NCBI RefSeq assembly: GCF_020740795.1
Contig: NC_067282.1
Span: 129,885,132 to 129,949,131 of the forward strand
Source: Apus apus
Taxonomy: Eukaryota > Chordata > Aves > Apodiformes > Apodidae
Reading direction: 5' to 3'
Length of the DNA: 64,000 nt
The notes below the pieces were generated by a model. That model saw nothing but the letters and a program-made list of their open reading frames with translations. It did not search any database and was not told where the DNA came from. This document shows positions 38,206-50,571 of the stretch, piece after piece (positions within the stretch are counted from its first letter, which is position 1; each line of letters starts with the position of its first letter). The position numbers were made by a program, and so were the translations under genes.

Positions 38206-41200
38206 CTGATGATCACTGGTCCCAGCAATCCACGTTGGCAGGTTCACACATGCATGCTACATGACCAGGGTCACAGCAGATGCTATACAGGGTTGTGCAA
38301 CCAGAGAGAACCTGCAGTGCTGAACTTTTCGAGATGCACTCTGAGCTGTGAAGTGTGAGATGAGAACCAGCTATGGAAGCCAATGCACGTCATTGCACAA
38401 GGACACCATGGTTGACAAAGTTAAGAGGTGACTGACAGTCTAAAGAGGAAACTAGGGTAGGGCTGGGCAAAACCATGCTGGTTCATCAGCAAGACTGATG
38501 CCAAGGACACCTCTGTCACCTCAGCTAAGCATCAGGTGTCCCTGTACTACAGCCAGATGGGACATGCTGCCCTTGGGTTTCACAGAGACTTGCTCATAGG
38601 GGAATATCAGAAACTCTGGCTCCCTTCCAGGTTTGAGGGGGCTGTGCTCCTTGGATAGATATTTCTTGCAAACCCTAGCAGATGAGCCCCGTTTTATCTC
38701 TTCCGTATTTCTGTTTCCCTGTTCCAGGCACACCTCTCATCTCTGTTTCCCAGCAGGACAACCAGATCTCCCAGCTCTACTTCCACTCTCCCATTGTGCT
38801 TCTGCTTTAACCAGTCCTCCTCCAGGTTGCTTCCTTCCTCAGCCTGACGGGTGCTCGTTTTTAATGACTTTAATTTAACTGACTCAGCTTCATTTTTAAT
38901 AACCTGCTTATGTTGACCACCGTGGCAGCTCAGTCCATGCTCTGACAGGGCAGTACTGATGTGCAAAAGCCAGATCCCACAAGAGAGTGGTACGCACAAG
39001 TGAGTGTCCCCTTGCTTGTTCCTCAGCACCTATTTCTTGGCAGGGATTGCCACCACACACCAAGGAAGGCACCCTGGAGAATGTGGGGTGCAGCAATGGA
39101 GTGGCAGCCAGGGAAGGAATATGAAGGGCTCTAAGCCCATGAAGACACATGGGCTTAGAGGTGGTGAGTATGGCCATCCTGACCCAAATGGTCAGTGCTG
39201 GAACAGCTTGACTATGAGGTCTGGTGGCAGAGATGCAGTGCTCACTCAGCACAGGCAGTGCATCACGCAACACTAAAAACACCAAAGCCACAACAACTTG
39301 GCACTCAGCCATTCCCTTGCCCTCCCCACAAATTAGCCAAGTGCATCAGGAGACAATAGCTGTCAAAAGCCCCGCTCCCTTCTCCTGTCTTTTTTTCTGC
39401 ATCCCCTACCTCTGTAACAACAACAGCCTGGCTTCCCTTCCTCTGCACGAGAAACAGTGCATTATTCATTCAGCAAAGGATAAATTAAGACTGTCACAGA
39501 ATGACTCTGCCTGCCCGCAGGGCTAAGCTTCCTGCCAGACCTCGGTGCCACAGGCAAAGCACGACAACATCCCAATAAAGATAGTAATTAATTAACAAAC
39601 TTTTACACTCTGAACCTTGGAATTTGCATAGCTTTCTGACTCCGGGAAGCCAGGATTTCAGCAATGCCCGCACCATCTGTCTTTTGTCTGCAGAGGAATT
39701 TTCCCCTGTTTTCAGACGCCAGCAGGGAAACTGGGTCTGTTTAGCATTCTCACCTAGTTACAGTCAGTATGCTCTGTGCTGCTACTGGAAATAAATGTGT
39801 GCCTCTTGCCTAGACTTAAGAGAAGATCCTGCATGCCAAAAAAATTTTTTTTTTCAATAATCTGTTGAAAAACATGATTACTTCAAATCTGGGGAATGTT
39901 TATGGAGACTTCCTTACATGGTAAATAATGCTACATCTGCCGTGTTTATTTGTTGAAAAAAATGGCAACAATGGCTTAAATGCTTAATCCAGAGGGAAAT
40001 GGGAAGTTTCCAGCATCACACCTAAATCTAATCTCCCTCTGCATCATGTTTTTTCCTCTGTGCTGCCCAGCATGTTGGGAGTGCTCTCGTATTACAGACT
40101 TTCCTGACAGATAGGTCAGACAGGAGTACGGGAACCGCAGGCCGGTGGAAAGGATTTGGGATGGGATACCAGAGAACTGAGTCAGCCTGTTCCTGGCCTG
40201 AGCATGCCACTTCAAGTAAACCTCTTCTCTTGGCTGCCTCTCAGCTTCCTCATACAAGCAAAATGTGGATAACAGTGTTCCCTGGTCTTAGCCAGGTGCA
40301 TGGAGCTGTAGGGGTGAAAAACCATGTCTCCTAGATAGTGACCCACTCCAGTGGAAACACAAGCACACCACAATCCTCCACAGTAAGAAACTCACAAACA
40401 TTTGGAGGAATGATAGAACCAGAATCAGGAGGAGACGCAGCTTGGTCTCTAGGGGCAGGCAGCAGGATGGGAGAGAATGAGAGAGCCAGTGTAGGAAGGA
40501 GAATGGAGAGTACAGATCTGGAGGAAAAGTGGGACAAGTAGGAGAGGACATGCCAAGCATCATGACACTGTGGCTGTTCACATAAACAGGGGTTAATGGG
40601 GAGGGATTAACTGGGAAGCATGAACTGAAGAGAGCAGAAAAGAAAGGAAGGGACCCTGGTTGCTCAGGCAGGGGCCAGTTTGGTACTGGTTTTGTATGTG
40701 AATTTTCTCATTCTCTGCCCTGTTTGGTTTTAAAAAATCCTGTCCTCGTGATTTCCCCCAGGAAACTAGTCAACAATACAACAGCTGACAGAAGATCTTT
40801 CCTGCAACTGAGACTAAATTTTCCTTTTGTATATCCTATATCCCAGTCTTTGGCTTCTCGTTACTCACAATGTGAAATACTCCCCATTTTGCCTCTGTCT
40901 TAATACACTTGAAATGCTAGGAGGCAAGTCTAACCTCCTCTTGTTCCCTGCCCATCATCTTTTAACCAAATGATGCTGATGCCATTTTGCATTCATCTCT
41001 CCTGCTCAGCCAGAGGGGGAGCTCAGGGACAACCCTTAAAGAAGCATCAGTTATGGTATTTCCTTCACCCACCCATGCTAATAAACTGGTAACACCACCA
41101 CTGCCGTGACTCTTCCAAGCCTGAACAGTTAGCTGAACATTGTGCCTTTTTTCTCTGTTACAAGGAAAAATTGGCTTCTGCTTCTCTCTCTTACTACAGA

Positions 41201-44056
41201 GCACGTATACCCAGCTCATAACCTCCAGACACACTGTAGGAATGAAAAGGCAGCAGACTGTGTCTTTGCTCACAACTTCTAACCTCCTTCTACCTTGCAC
41301 TGAGACAAAAAAACTCCCCTCCTAGCATTTTCTGGGGATTAGCCTAGCAGTCATACTTCTGTGCCTGTTTTTAATCTTCCTTGACACTTCTGCAGCAACA
41401 CACATGCCCCCAAGACTTAACTTGTCCCAGCTGAGCTGTTTCAGAGAGCATGATGTGAAAACAGGATAAAAAAATCTGCTGTCTCCCTTGACAGTACAGG
41501 CTCACTTCAGTCCCTGATGAAAGCAAAAGCTGTATGAGGAGATGTCCAGCCAACTGACTTCAGCTGGGGACTAGCCAGAACTTGGAGTAAACATTTGGGC
41601 TGGAGACTAGAAAATCCACCCTGTGAAGGATTTTACCAGCCATTATCTGGGCTATTGCCCCTGGTGTTCAGGAGAAATGAGGTAAGTAACTGAAATGGAG
41701 AAACTGAAGTAAAATTAAAGAAGTCCCAAAAAGTCCCTGATCTGAATAATGTTATGTTTGGCTCCTGACTCTCTTCACTCTTTCAATGTGTCAGGTGATG
41801 GGCTAAGGAATGGGAAACTGATCCTGAGAGCTCTTTTTGCAGATGAAGCCATTAGGGTGTTTTTTTCTGTATGGCTTAAGCATTCATTTGTGTTTCCCCA
41901 AGGAGAAGAAGGAGGGAAAATGCCTTGGTCAGCATTTGCCAACCACCTCTCCTCCCTCTGCTCTTGCAGGCTCTGTCACCCTGAGGGGGAGAAAGAAGGA
42001 GAGTGGGAGAGAGACAGCTCATTTCCAAACACTTGTTTCATTCAAACAGCTTTAGTTTTGGTAATGCTACACTGAGGCTGCAAGCAGCCCAAGTGGCAGA
42101 TGGTGCTAAAACTGTCCTAGGCACATTACCAGCTGGAAGGATATCACAGGATGCTAGCCCACCAGGGAGACAGCAACATCAACATTGCAACACCAGGGCA
42201 GACCAACACTTCAACCCCATGTCCTGTCTCACACAGCAACCAGAGTCAGATGCTCCAGGGGAAGGCATAAAAACACCCCTTGGAGCACCTACTTGCATGG
42301 CAAGGAGGAAAGCTTTGCTCTTTCACCTGCTGGTCATCAGGCACTATGCTGAGGTGCAGATTTCAGGCCCCTCTGATCTCCTTACAGCCAGCATAGCCAC
42401 AGATGCAGCTTGGTGACCAAGAACAGGCCTGCCCTGGCACCATGTGTGAGAACTGCTCAGAACTGCTAGAAAAGGGTCAAAAATGAGCAGAGGCTCTCCC
42501 AGTGACATTGGTACTGGTCCCAACAAGAGCCCAAACATATCCCTGAGTACCAGGCCTTTCTTCAAAGACTTGACAGACCTGGGGCTGCTGTGATGGCAAG
42601 GATGTTACAGAAGTTTTTGCTCTTCTAATTGACCAAATGAGTGCCTTCACTAGGAAAAAACAACTAAAATATCACAAAACAAAACAAAGCCCTGCACTGT
42701 AAGCTCCCTCCCTCACTGTCAGGCCTCAGGTGATGCAGGTGACCATCCAAGCTGGCCCGTGTAGTCCCCAGCTGGAGGCACGAGGCAGACCACCACACTG
42801 GAAAGGGTGGTCTGTTGTGTTGGATCTCTTCAGTCTTTCACAATTCCTAGCCTGTATGAAACAGCAGGCCACCTCTTAATTGTGTACTTCTCCCCGTCCA
42901 GTCCCTTTTATGCTGACCCATGTCACCCATGCCTGCTTTGAGGAATTCAGTTTCATTCCCAAATCACTCAAAGGCCTAATCCAAGTCATGGTGAACAATG
43001 GAGTGTAGTATGGGCTCTGAACTACGGCCTTTCTTGGGTTTAGACTGTCTTCTATGTTCACATGGCACATTTCACCCCATCCCACATAGTGAACAGTCCT
43101 TTTAGCAGACAGTCAATATGTGGGAGATACTAAGTCTATTCTGCTAAAATATGACCAGCCATTAACTGCAGACATAATGACAGAGGACTGAACAGAACAA
43201 CAATTTTGAACCCAGATCCTATGCTGGGGGAGACATAATGTTTTCAACAAATGTTTTCTATAGTGTAACAAATACTGATCCTTGCCTTTTTGGCATTATA
43301 TATGTAGTAAGTAAGAAAACATGTCATTACTGGATAATGACTAAAATGAGAACATTTCCCAGAGTTTTAGGTCAGAGGAGAGGCTGGACTAGGCCAGGTT
43401 CACCATGCCATGTCAGGTTTGTTTCCTCCTCAGGAAGCTGCACTATACTAAGAAACTCAAGTTGTTCTCTGTAGTCTTCAGACAGCATGAAAAATTTCCT
43501 GTGCTTGGCCACCCTGCACAAGCTCTGCTGCAAGAGCGTCCACCATCTCAGATCTGCACTGCACCATGCTAACATGGATGAACAGCACACCTCTCACTTA
43601 AAGCCCACGCAAGGCTCTCTTATGTCAGCCTACCATGGAGTCCTGCCTGAGTAAATGCCTTTTCAGAGACAACTGGCAGCCCAGCACATCTTCCTCACGA
43701 TGAGTCAACCTCTCCCCAAAGGGCACCGGCAGCATCCGTGCCAAGCGCTCTTATCGCCAAGGGTTTAAAAACTCACTTAAGAGAATTAGTGCTGGCCTAA
43801 ACTGCCTTATGCAGCATCTTAATTATTATTTAACTGAAAAATTATATAGCCATTGAGGTTGCCAAGAGAAATATTCTGATCAACGGTTAGATAGGCTTTT
43901 TTCTGCTATTACAGGTAAGTGTTTGCTCAAGCACGCTTTGGTCTTAGAAATCCACGACCACAGTTGGAACAGCCTCATTTTGCTTTGAATGAAGTTCACA
44001 CTATGTGCAGCCCATCTTCACTGCTAACAGAACAGAGGTGGAGAGACACAGGCAAC
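38206..44056. other. Intergenic, no supported gene
   Basis: Unique sequence, no exon or repeat I can name. Open frames reach 137 codons and are mutually overlapping. Confidence 0.55.
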
Positions 44057-44392
44057 AACTACATCTCTCTACAACTACCTCAAAGGAGGCTGCAATGAGG
44101 TGGGGGTCAGTCTCTTCTACCAAGTAACAAATGATAGGACAAGAGGAAATGCTCTCAAGTTGTGCAAGGGGAGGTTTAGTTTGGATACTAGGAAAAAATT
44201 CTTCACAGGAAGGGTTGTCAGGCACTGGAACAGGCTGCCCAGGGAGGTGGTTGAGTCACCATCCCTGGAGGTATTTAAAAGACATGTAGATGTGGTAATT
44301 AGGGACATGGTTTAGTGGTGGACTTGGCAGTGCTGGTTAACGGTTGGACTTGATTTCCAATGAAAATGACTCTATGAGTTTATGATTCAATC
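44057..44392 (+). mobile_element. CR1 3'-end fragment, 0.33 kb
   Basis: The plus-strand reading gives [37 protein letters not shown] and a 3' end with GGTTGGACTTGATTTCC and a degraded TCTATGAGTTTATGATTC tail. Confidence 0.92.
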
Positions 44393-44687
44393 TACAATAT
44401 AAAATGAAATACAATCAGGGACGACTCTCTGATTGCAAGGCTTAGCAGCACATGCTGCCTACATGCCCAGAGAACAGCTTTTGGCCCACTGAGCCCTGTA
44501 TGATACTCCTAAGATCTGACGCGTTTATTTTTCAGTTCAAAGTGGGAAGTGCTGCGTATCCTGGAGCATGTCACAGGAGTATGTCCAGATGTTTGAGGGT
44601 GCAAAGCCTGTTGAGGTAGGGCTGAAGAACTGTGTTGCATGGAGGGCACCAACTTCACGTGCTCCTATCCACAGTGCCAACTCAAAC

Positions 44688-44710
44688 TATTCTATGGTAT
44701 GATTCTATGC
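44688..44710 (+). mobile_element. Possible CR1 tail remnant
   Basis: CTATTCTATGGTATGATTCT resembles the terminal ATTCTATG repeat of CR1, but the sequence before it is too diverged to assign. Confidence 0.35.
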
Positions 44711-45318
44711 TCTAACTTCCATCCTATTTTTCATGGCTTCATGCCCATATGTACATATATACAGGATGAATTGGAAAAAGGAGCCATGGGGAGCAAATAA
44801 CAGCCATAACATACTGAATTTGTCACATTCTTCATCAGCTGCCATTTTTGCCTGCTCTCCCAAGTGAATGGGATTTATCCTCATCCACCCTGCTGTCAAA
44901 CCTCCCCTCACAGCTATGGAATCTGTTGGCGCATTTGGTAGGAGGGAAGAAATATCAAAGAAAACAATGTTTTCACAAGTTTTGTGAAAACTGGCAGCTG
45001 AATAAAGGAAAAGCATCCAAATGCAAGTGCCAGAGCAGAAGGCAAACGGAGCTCAGTCATGTACTCTAATCTGGTGGCATCCAGCTGGTCAGGCAAGGCA
45101 TGCATAATTTTAGCCTCATGTGTCTCAGCTTGCTGGGCAAGAGAGTGGGAAAAGGACTCAAATCCTTAAGAAGCAGGTTCATCATTTCTGACACTTACAG
45201 AGCATTGGTTGCACTGGTATCCATCTGAGAGAAAAATTACTGAAACTCTTTTGTTTTGCCATATCCTGAAGGTTTTGAAAGAGTGGAAAAAAGGGGCAAA
45301 AAAGACACTGAGAAATTT

Positions 45319-45490
45319 AGAATCACACAATGGTCAGGGTCAGAAGGGACCACTGAAGTTCATCTAGTTCCAATCACCCTGCCATGGGCAGGGTACATCT
45401 TTCACCAGATCAGGTTGCTCAAAGTCCCATCCAACTTGGCCATGAACACCTTCAGGGATGAGGAATCCACAGCTTCTCTGGGCAAATTTG
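45319..45490 (-). mobile_element. CR1 3'-end fragment
   Basis: On +, AGAATCACACAATGGTCAGG, GTCAGAAGGGACCACTGAAG and CTTGGCCATGAACACCTTCA give the inverted CR1 3' end. Confidence 0.85.
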
Positions 45491-48330
45491 GATGTTGGAT
45501 TTGAAATGGATGGGAGCTGCGGAACACCTCTCAATGCAGCACAAGTATGGGACAAAGCCTGCCTGGCAAAATCTCCGTCCTTCTAACACTTGTTCTTATT
45601 GGCCTGAAGTGACCTTTGCAGCTTAGTAAGACTCTTTGGATCTCCATACTTATTAGACTTGCAGACACCCCAAAAGCTTTCTTTACAAAACCAATTTCTC
45701 TGTATTTCCTGGGCCTGTGAAACAACTCTCCGGAACTCACTGGGAACATCATACAGTAGCTTCCTAAATAATGGCTTAAATTGTGAATTACAACAATGAA
45801 AGTGCAGGTAAAAAATAAGACCATTTTCATGAGAGGAACAAAAATGCAAACTACAGCTGACGTAAGTTCCCTGTTCCCATTTTATCCTGCTGTCTTGAGG
45901 AAACAAGGCCTAAATGTTCATGCTATCTGGCAGTTATCCCCTAGTCACTCTTCAGCGCGTGGCTCTCTCTCCATCAGCTCTGAGGAGCAATGGGTCATGC
46001 CAGTGCCCAGGCCTCCTTGGGCACCATATATATCCCTGATGCCCATGCTCTTTGGTCTGACAATGGCTAAGATGCTGCATAGTCCTTTATGCAGGATACC
46101 CAGCAGGTAATGCCTAGATCTAGATCAGTTAGAGCACCTGCTGCCCACAAAAGGAAAGAGAAGAAAAGCAAAGGCTCAGGACCGCTGTGTTTCCATCTCC
46201 TGCTTACACCGTTGACATCTCTGCATGGGAGTGAATGAAAGCAGATGGAGTTACAATATATAGCTCAAGAACTCCTCTTGCTGCTTGTCACTTGAGAAAA
46301 AAATGACCAAAAAGCAGGCACGACTGAATTTTGCTGCCCAAAGAGCGAGTGTCAAACTTTGATCCAGGGGTGGCACAGTGCAGCTCCAAGCATGCCCTTC
46401 AAACACTCACAGACACAGACAAACCCTGTGTCCGCAGCCAGAAGGGAACAGCAAATTCTACCACAGCTTTGATTTCTTTTGCCTGCTTCTCAGCTGTCCT
46501 GCCAGAGAGCACTGGGTAGAGCAGGGCAGGTTTGTGATGGGCAGTGCTCTCGGACTGCCCTTCCTGTTTGTGGAAGAACATTCTCTTCTGGCTGTCCCAA
46601 CCTGCAAGACCATACGGGAGGGCACCAGGGAGCACCAAGTGCAGCACTAGCAGAGAAGCACAGGAGGGAAGGAGATGTCGATTTGGATTAACATCCTTCA
46701 CCCAGGTTCTGTTTCATCACATTCCACCAGTGCCCAGAAAACCTGCCCTGGAAAGTCAGCAGTGCTGGCATGGTCCCTAACTTTTTGCAGATGGAGCATC
46801 CCAGTCCTTCTGCAACCTTCTGATACCATAATTTTGTACAGGAAACCCAACCCTTCTCCTGCTCTCCCAGCCCTCCTCATCCTCCATCACGCAATACTGA
46901 ATCTAGCCTAAGCATAGGGTTGTCTCATCTTTGCAGCTCTGGGCACCACAGACTGCAATCTGGGAGCCTCCACCCCCTCATGACCAGTCACTCCCTCCCA
47001 GGCTGAAGCCACCTGCACCCCTACTTCTCTCCACAAAGAGCACCCACAGGAACCATCCTCTTTTTCCTCCCTGCAGAGAGGGCTCTCCCCACATCCCTCC
47101 CAAAACAGAGGCTCCTTGCCATGCTTTTGCAGAGGTGTTCGTAGAACCATTTTTCCTTTCCTCCACATACAGTATTGGCTTTCCAGGCACTAACATCTAC
47201 GTTACATCTGCGTAAATATTCCTGATACTTATAGCAGTAACTTTCCTCTATGTTTTATACATAAGCTTTCATTTCCAATATGTTTTCTTGCTCTCCCTGC
47301 TCAGGGATGTGTCAACAGGCAAAAGGCCATATAACTGCTCCATCTCTAATACAGGGTATACTTGCTAGATTTTGTATATGCTAACTAAAACACACAGAAT
47401 ATCTCTCACTCTTCAGAAGGCAAGAGTAGCTTTATTTCAGTAGGTGAGGAACATTTCAGGTATTAAAACAGAAAACCCTCTTTTCTGAGGTGGAGGAAAA
47501 AGCCTGGAGTTTCCCTGTGCTGTCAAAACCTTACAGGGTCTAGTTTCTGTGACTGAATTTTAACTGCAGTGTAAGAGGATAAATGGAGTGTGAAAGATTG
47601 TCTAGCCCTTAATTTTTCCTGTGTTTATGTCTGGGTTTTATGTTAGAGTCAATACTCCTAAGCCTATTTGAAAATTAATCTCCAGTGAACAGGTGAATAG
47701 ATAATGGAGCAGTGATTCTTCTGCCTCCATTTATCTTTTCAGTTATACAGTTAATTGAAAATAGGAACCTACTCAGTAACATTTTTCCAGGCACACACTA
47801 TTAGACAGCACTGGCGTCTTGCAGCAATTTGTCTTCTGGTTCACTGGCACTTCATAAAGGCTACAAGTTACAGAAAATACAAGCCCTTAGTTTTGCACAG
47901 AGCCCAGAACTGATACAATAATAAATTGGCTGTCCCTCTTCACATTTATCACACTTGCCTTAAGTTAACAATCCATTACCACCAAACCCACTAAGAGCCT
48001 TGTTTTTTTCTTCATTTTTTTTTTGTTTGAGCTGTCACACAATGTCCAGGAATACAAACACTGCATTTTTTTATTATTATTTCATTCTTATTGCCATGCA
48101 CCAAAATAGGAAGTGCGAAACTCTACACAACTGCAACTGAGAAAAAAAAATATAAAAATCTTAGTAATGATCTACTGTGTTGGTGCTCCTGCCTCTCTGA
48201 ACTTATTTTTCCCATCTACAACTACAAAGGCAGCACCACATCTCAAAAGTGCTGATCCCAGTGGACCAATGGATATGGAGGATGCATATGACTGGAAGTG
48301 AAATATATTCATAAGGTCTTCTTTCTGCTG
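45491..48330. other. Intergenic, no supported gene
   Basis: Unique sequence between two CR1 3' fragments. Nothing recognisable. Confidence 0.55.
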
Positions 48331-48520
48331 TCATAGAACCACAGAATGGATAAGGCTGGAAGGGACCTTAAAGATCATCAGGTTCCCACCCCCCTGCTAT
48401 CAGCAGGGACACCTCCCACTAGACCAGGCTGCACAAGCCTCATCCAACCTGGCCTTGAACACCTCCAGGGATGGGGCACCCACAACCTCTCTGGGCAACC
48501 TGTGCCAGTGCCATCCTGTT
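48331..48520 (-). mobile_element. CR1 3'-end fragment
   Basis: On +, TCATAGAACCACAGAATGG, GGCTGGAAGGGACCTTAAAG, CCTTGAACACCTCCAGGGAT and CTCTCTGGGCAACCTGTGCC read as an inverted CR1 3' end of the same subfamily as 7878-8065. Confidence 0.9.
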
Positions 48521-49626
48521 GTCCTCTCCTGCTGCCAGTGAACCGAAAGGCAGCAGCTGTGTATTAAGTTGAGAGTGAGAGACATCAAAGCCTGAGTGAT
48601 CTCAGGAATTCAGAATGGATGGCAAACTTAAGTCAGAGAATAATCCTTTGGGGAGTAATGCGCTATAAAAAGCACATTGCTAACTGAAAGCAGAACCTGA
48701 GGATGAGGTGATGCTTAAATATGAATTGCCTTTATAATCTTATGAAACCTCAGATCATCACTGGAAACGGCTAAAAAGATGATTCACAGCATTTGGCACA
48801 AATATATCCACGTACCTAAGATAAGGCACATGACTATATGCAGCCATGCCTGAAACTGTATTATTAATTTGAGCTTCACTCCCAAAAAAAAATCCAGTCA
48901 AAAGAATCAGCATTCTGTTTCCAAAGAATTCAATTTGCTATGAAACAAACTGAGCCCTAAGATAAATGGCATTGCTACTTCCATAGGAAATTACCTAGAC
49001 TACAATAAAAACAAATGTAGCCACACGCTTTCGTAGTTTGTGATTTGACAAAGGAACAACATCAAGAAACACAAGGCTTTCTTAAAAGATGAAGGACAAT
49101 AACAACAAAAACAACAAAACACTTTGCAAAAGGTAACAACATAGCTAGAGGCAGGTTTTCTTAACATCTGAAATCCCCATTAAATTTTTAAAAAGAGAGC
49201 TCACCTTTTGCAGCCTGAATACTGAAATTCTGGACTAGCACAGGGGCACCTGCAGTGAAAATGGAACAAGAAGGGTCTCCCCATTCCATGGGTGGGAGGG
49301 CTAAGGAGGGGCTTCAGCCCTTCACCCACCCCCGATGTTCAGTCTCCCACTGCACACTCACAGTGGAGTTGTCCCCCATCTTGGGGTACAATGTTTTGCC
49401 GAAGGTGGGTTGGGGTGTGAGGCAACGCCACGAGGGGCAGAAGGTGGGGACACATAAGGATGCTATGAGGGGCTTGAGGGAGTTATACGGAGGCTGGAAA
49501 AAGCTGTGGGCTCCTCTAAAGGCATCATCCCTACACTGTGTGGTTAATGCCTCCCTGCTCTTAACCTGCAAGGCTCTGCATGGAAAACAACCCCAGGCCA
49601 GCTCTGGCATCCCAGACCAGGTCTCC
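48521..49626. other. Intergenic sequence just upstream of the promoter CR1
   Basis: AT-rich until about 49.2 kb, then more GC-rich. The overlapping 201- and 162-codon frames at 49.3-49.8 kb run partly into the A/C-rich tract and CR1 and are not supported. Confidence 0.55.
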
Positions 49627-50348
49627 TGGGGAATGACAGGATCATACAACTGCCACAGCTGGAACAGGCTTCCAAGATCACCAAGTCCAACCACCCACCG
49701 GGGGAGGAAGAACCAAACAGAAACCCACAAGAACACAAAACCCACAACCACGCACCCCACGAAGCCACCACCAACACACCACACCAAGCCCACCCTGCCC
49801 ACTAGAGCATGCCCTGAAGTGCCACACGTACCCGTTCCCTGGACACCTCAGGGCTGGTGACACCACCACCTCCCTAGGCAGCCTGTTCCCGTGCCTGGCT
49901 ACCTGTCCAGCCAAGAAACTCTTCCTAACATCTGCCATAAACCTCCCCTGGCACAACTTCAGGCTGTTTCCTCTAGTCCTACTGTCACCCACTGGGGAGA
50001 AGAGGCCAACATCAGCCCCACTACAACCTCCTCTCACTTAAGGTGTAGCAACCAGTCAGGTCTCCCCTCAGCTTCCTCTTCTCCAAACTAAACAACCCCC
50101 AGCTCCCTTGGCCTCTCCTCACGAAGACCTGTTCTCCAGCCCCTTCACCAGCTTGCCTGCCCTTCCTTGGACTCTCTCCAACCTCTCCACGCCCTTCCCG
50201 CAGAGAGGGGCCCAGAACCGCACACGGGACCCGAGGTGCGGCCTCACCCGTGCTGAGCACAGGGGCGGGATCACCTCCCTGCTCCTGCTGGCCACGCCAT
50301 TCCCGATGGAGGCCAGGCTGCTGCCGGCCTTCCCGGCTGGCTCACGCT
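49627..50348 (-). mobile_element. CR1 LINE fragment abutting the CpG island
   Basis: The minus-strand translation shows the CR1 C-terminal signature ([55 protein letters not shown]). The 3' end lies near 49.63 kb, and the 5' truncation at about 50.35 kb is where the unique GC-rich promoter begins. A/C-rich low-complexity sequence at about 49700-49830 interrupts the element. The promoter-side 200 bases keep many CpGs, unlike the other CR1 copies in the window. Confidence 0.85.
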
Positions 50349-50466
50349 CAGCAGCCCAGGCCCCTCCGCTCTGGGCAGCCCCGAGGGACGGAGCCCGCGG
50401 CGGCGGGACGGGCGCGCTCCCGCCTCCCGCGCCGCCGGGAACCGCGGCCACATCACGTCGCGGCGC

Positions 50467-50472
50467 CACGTG
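50467..50472. promoter_or_regulatory. Canonical E-box CACGTG in the promoter core
   Basis: A perfect palindromic CACGTG, about 100 bases before the exon 1 donor. Known: this motif is bound by MYC/MAX and USF bHLH-LZ factors, and MYC and USF act on CDK inhibitor genes. Use here is inference from position only. Confidence 0.35.
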
Positions 50473-50505
50473 CGCCCGGGACCCGCCCCGCCGGGGCCGC
50501 ACGGA

Positions 50506-50540
50506 GCCGGTGCCGGTGCCGGAGCCGGAGCCGGTGCCCG
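50506..50540 (+). repeat. Short GCCGGT/GCCGGA hexamer tandem in presumed 5' UTR
   Basis: About five to six imperfect six-base units (GCCGGT or GCCGGA) lie just before the exon 1 donor. If transcribed they would sit in the leader within about 70 bases of the start codon and could form a stable hairpin. Confidence 0.6.
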
Positions 50541-50571
50541 GCGCTTCGCCTCCCGCCCCGGGACACCCCGC

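Noticed and set aside
49255..49860. 201-codon plus frame and 162-codon minus frame just upstream of the promoter
   Set aside because: Both run through the A/C-rich tract and CR1 3' end. They overlap each other on opposite strands and have no known domain.
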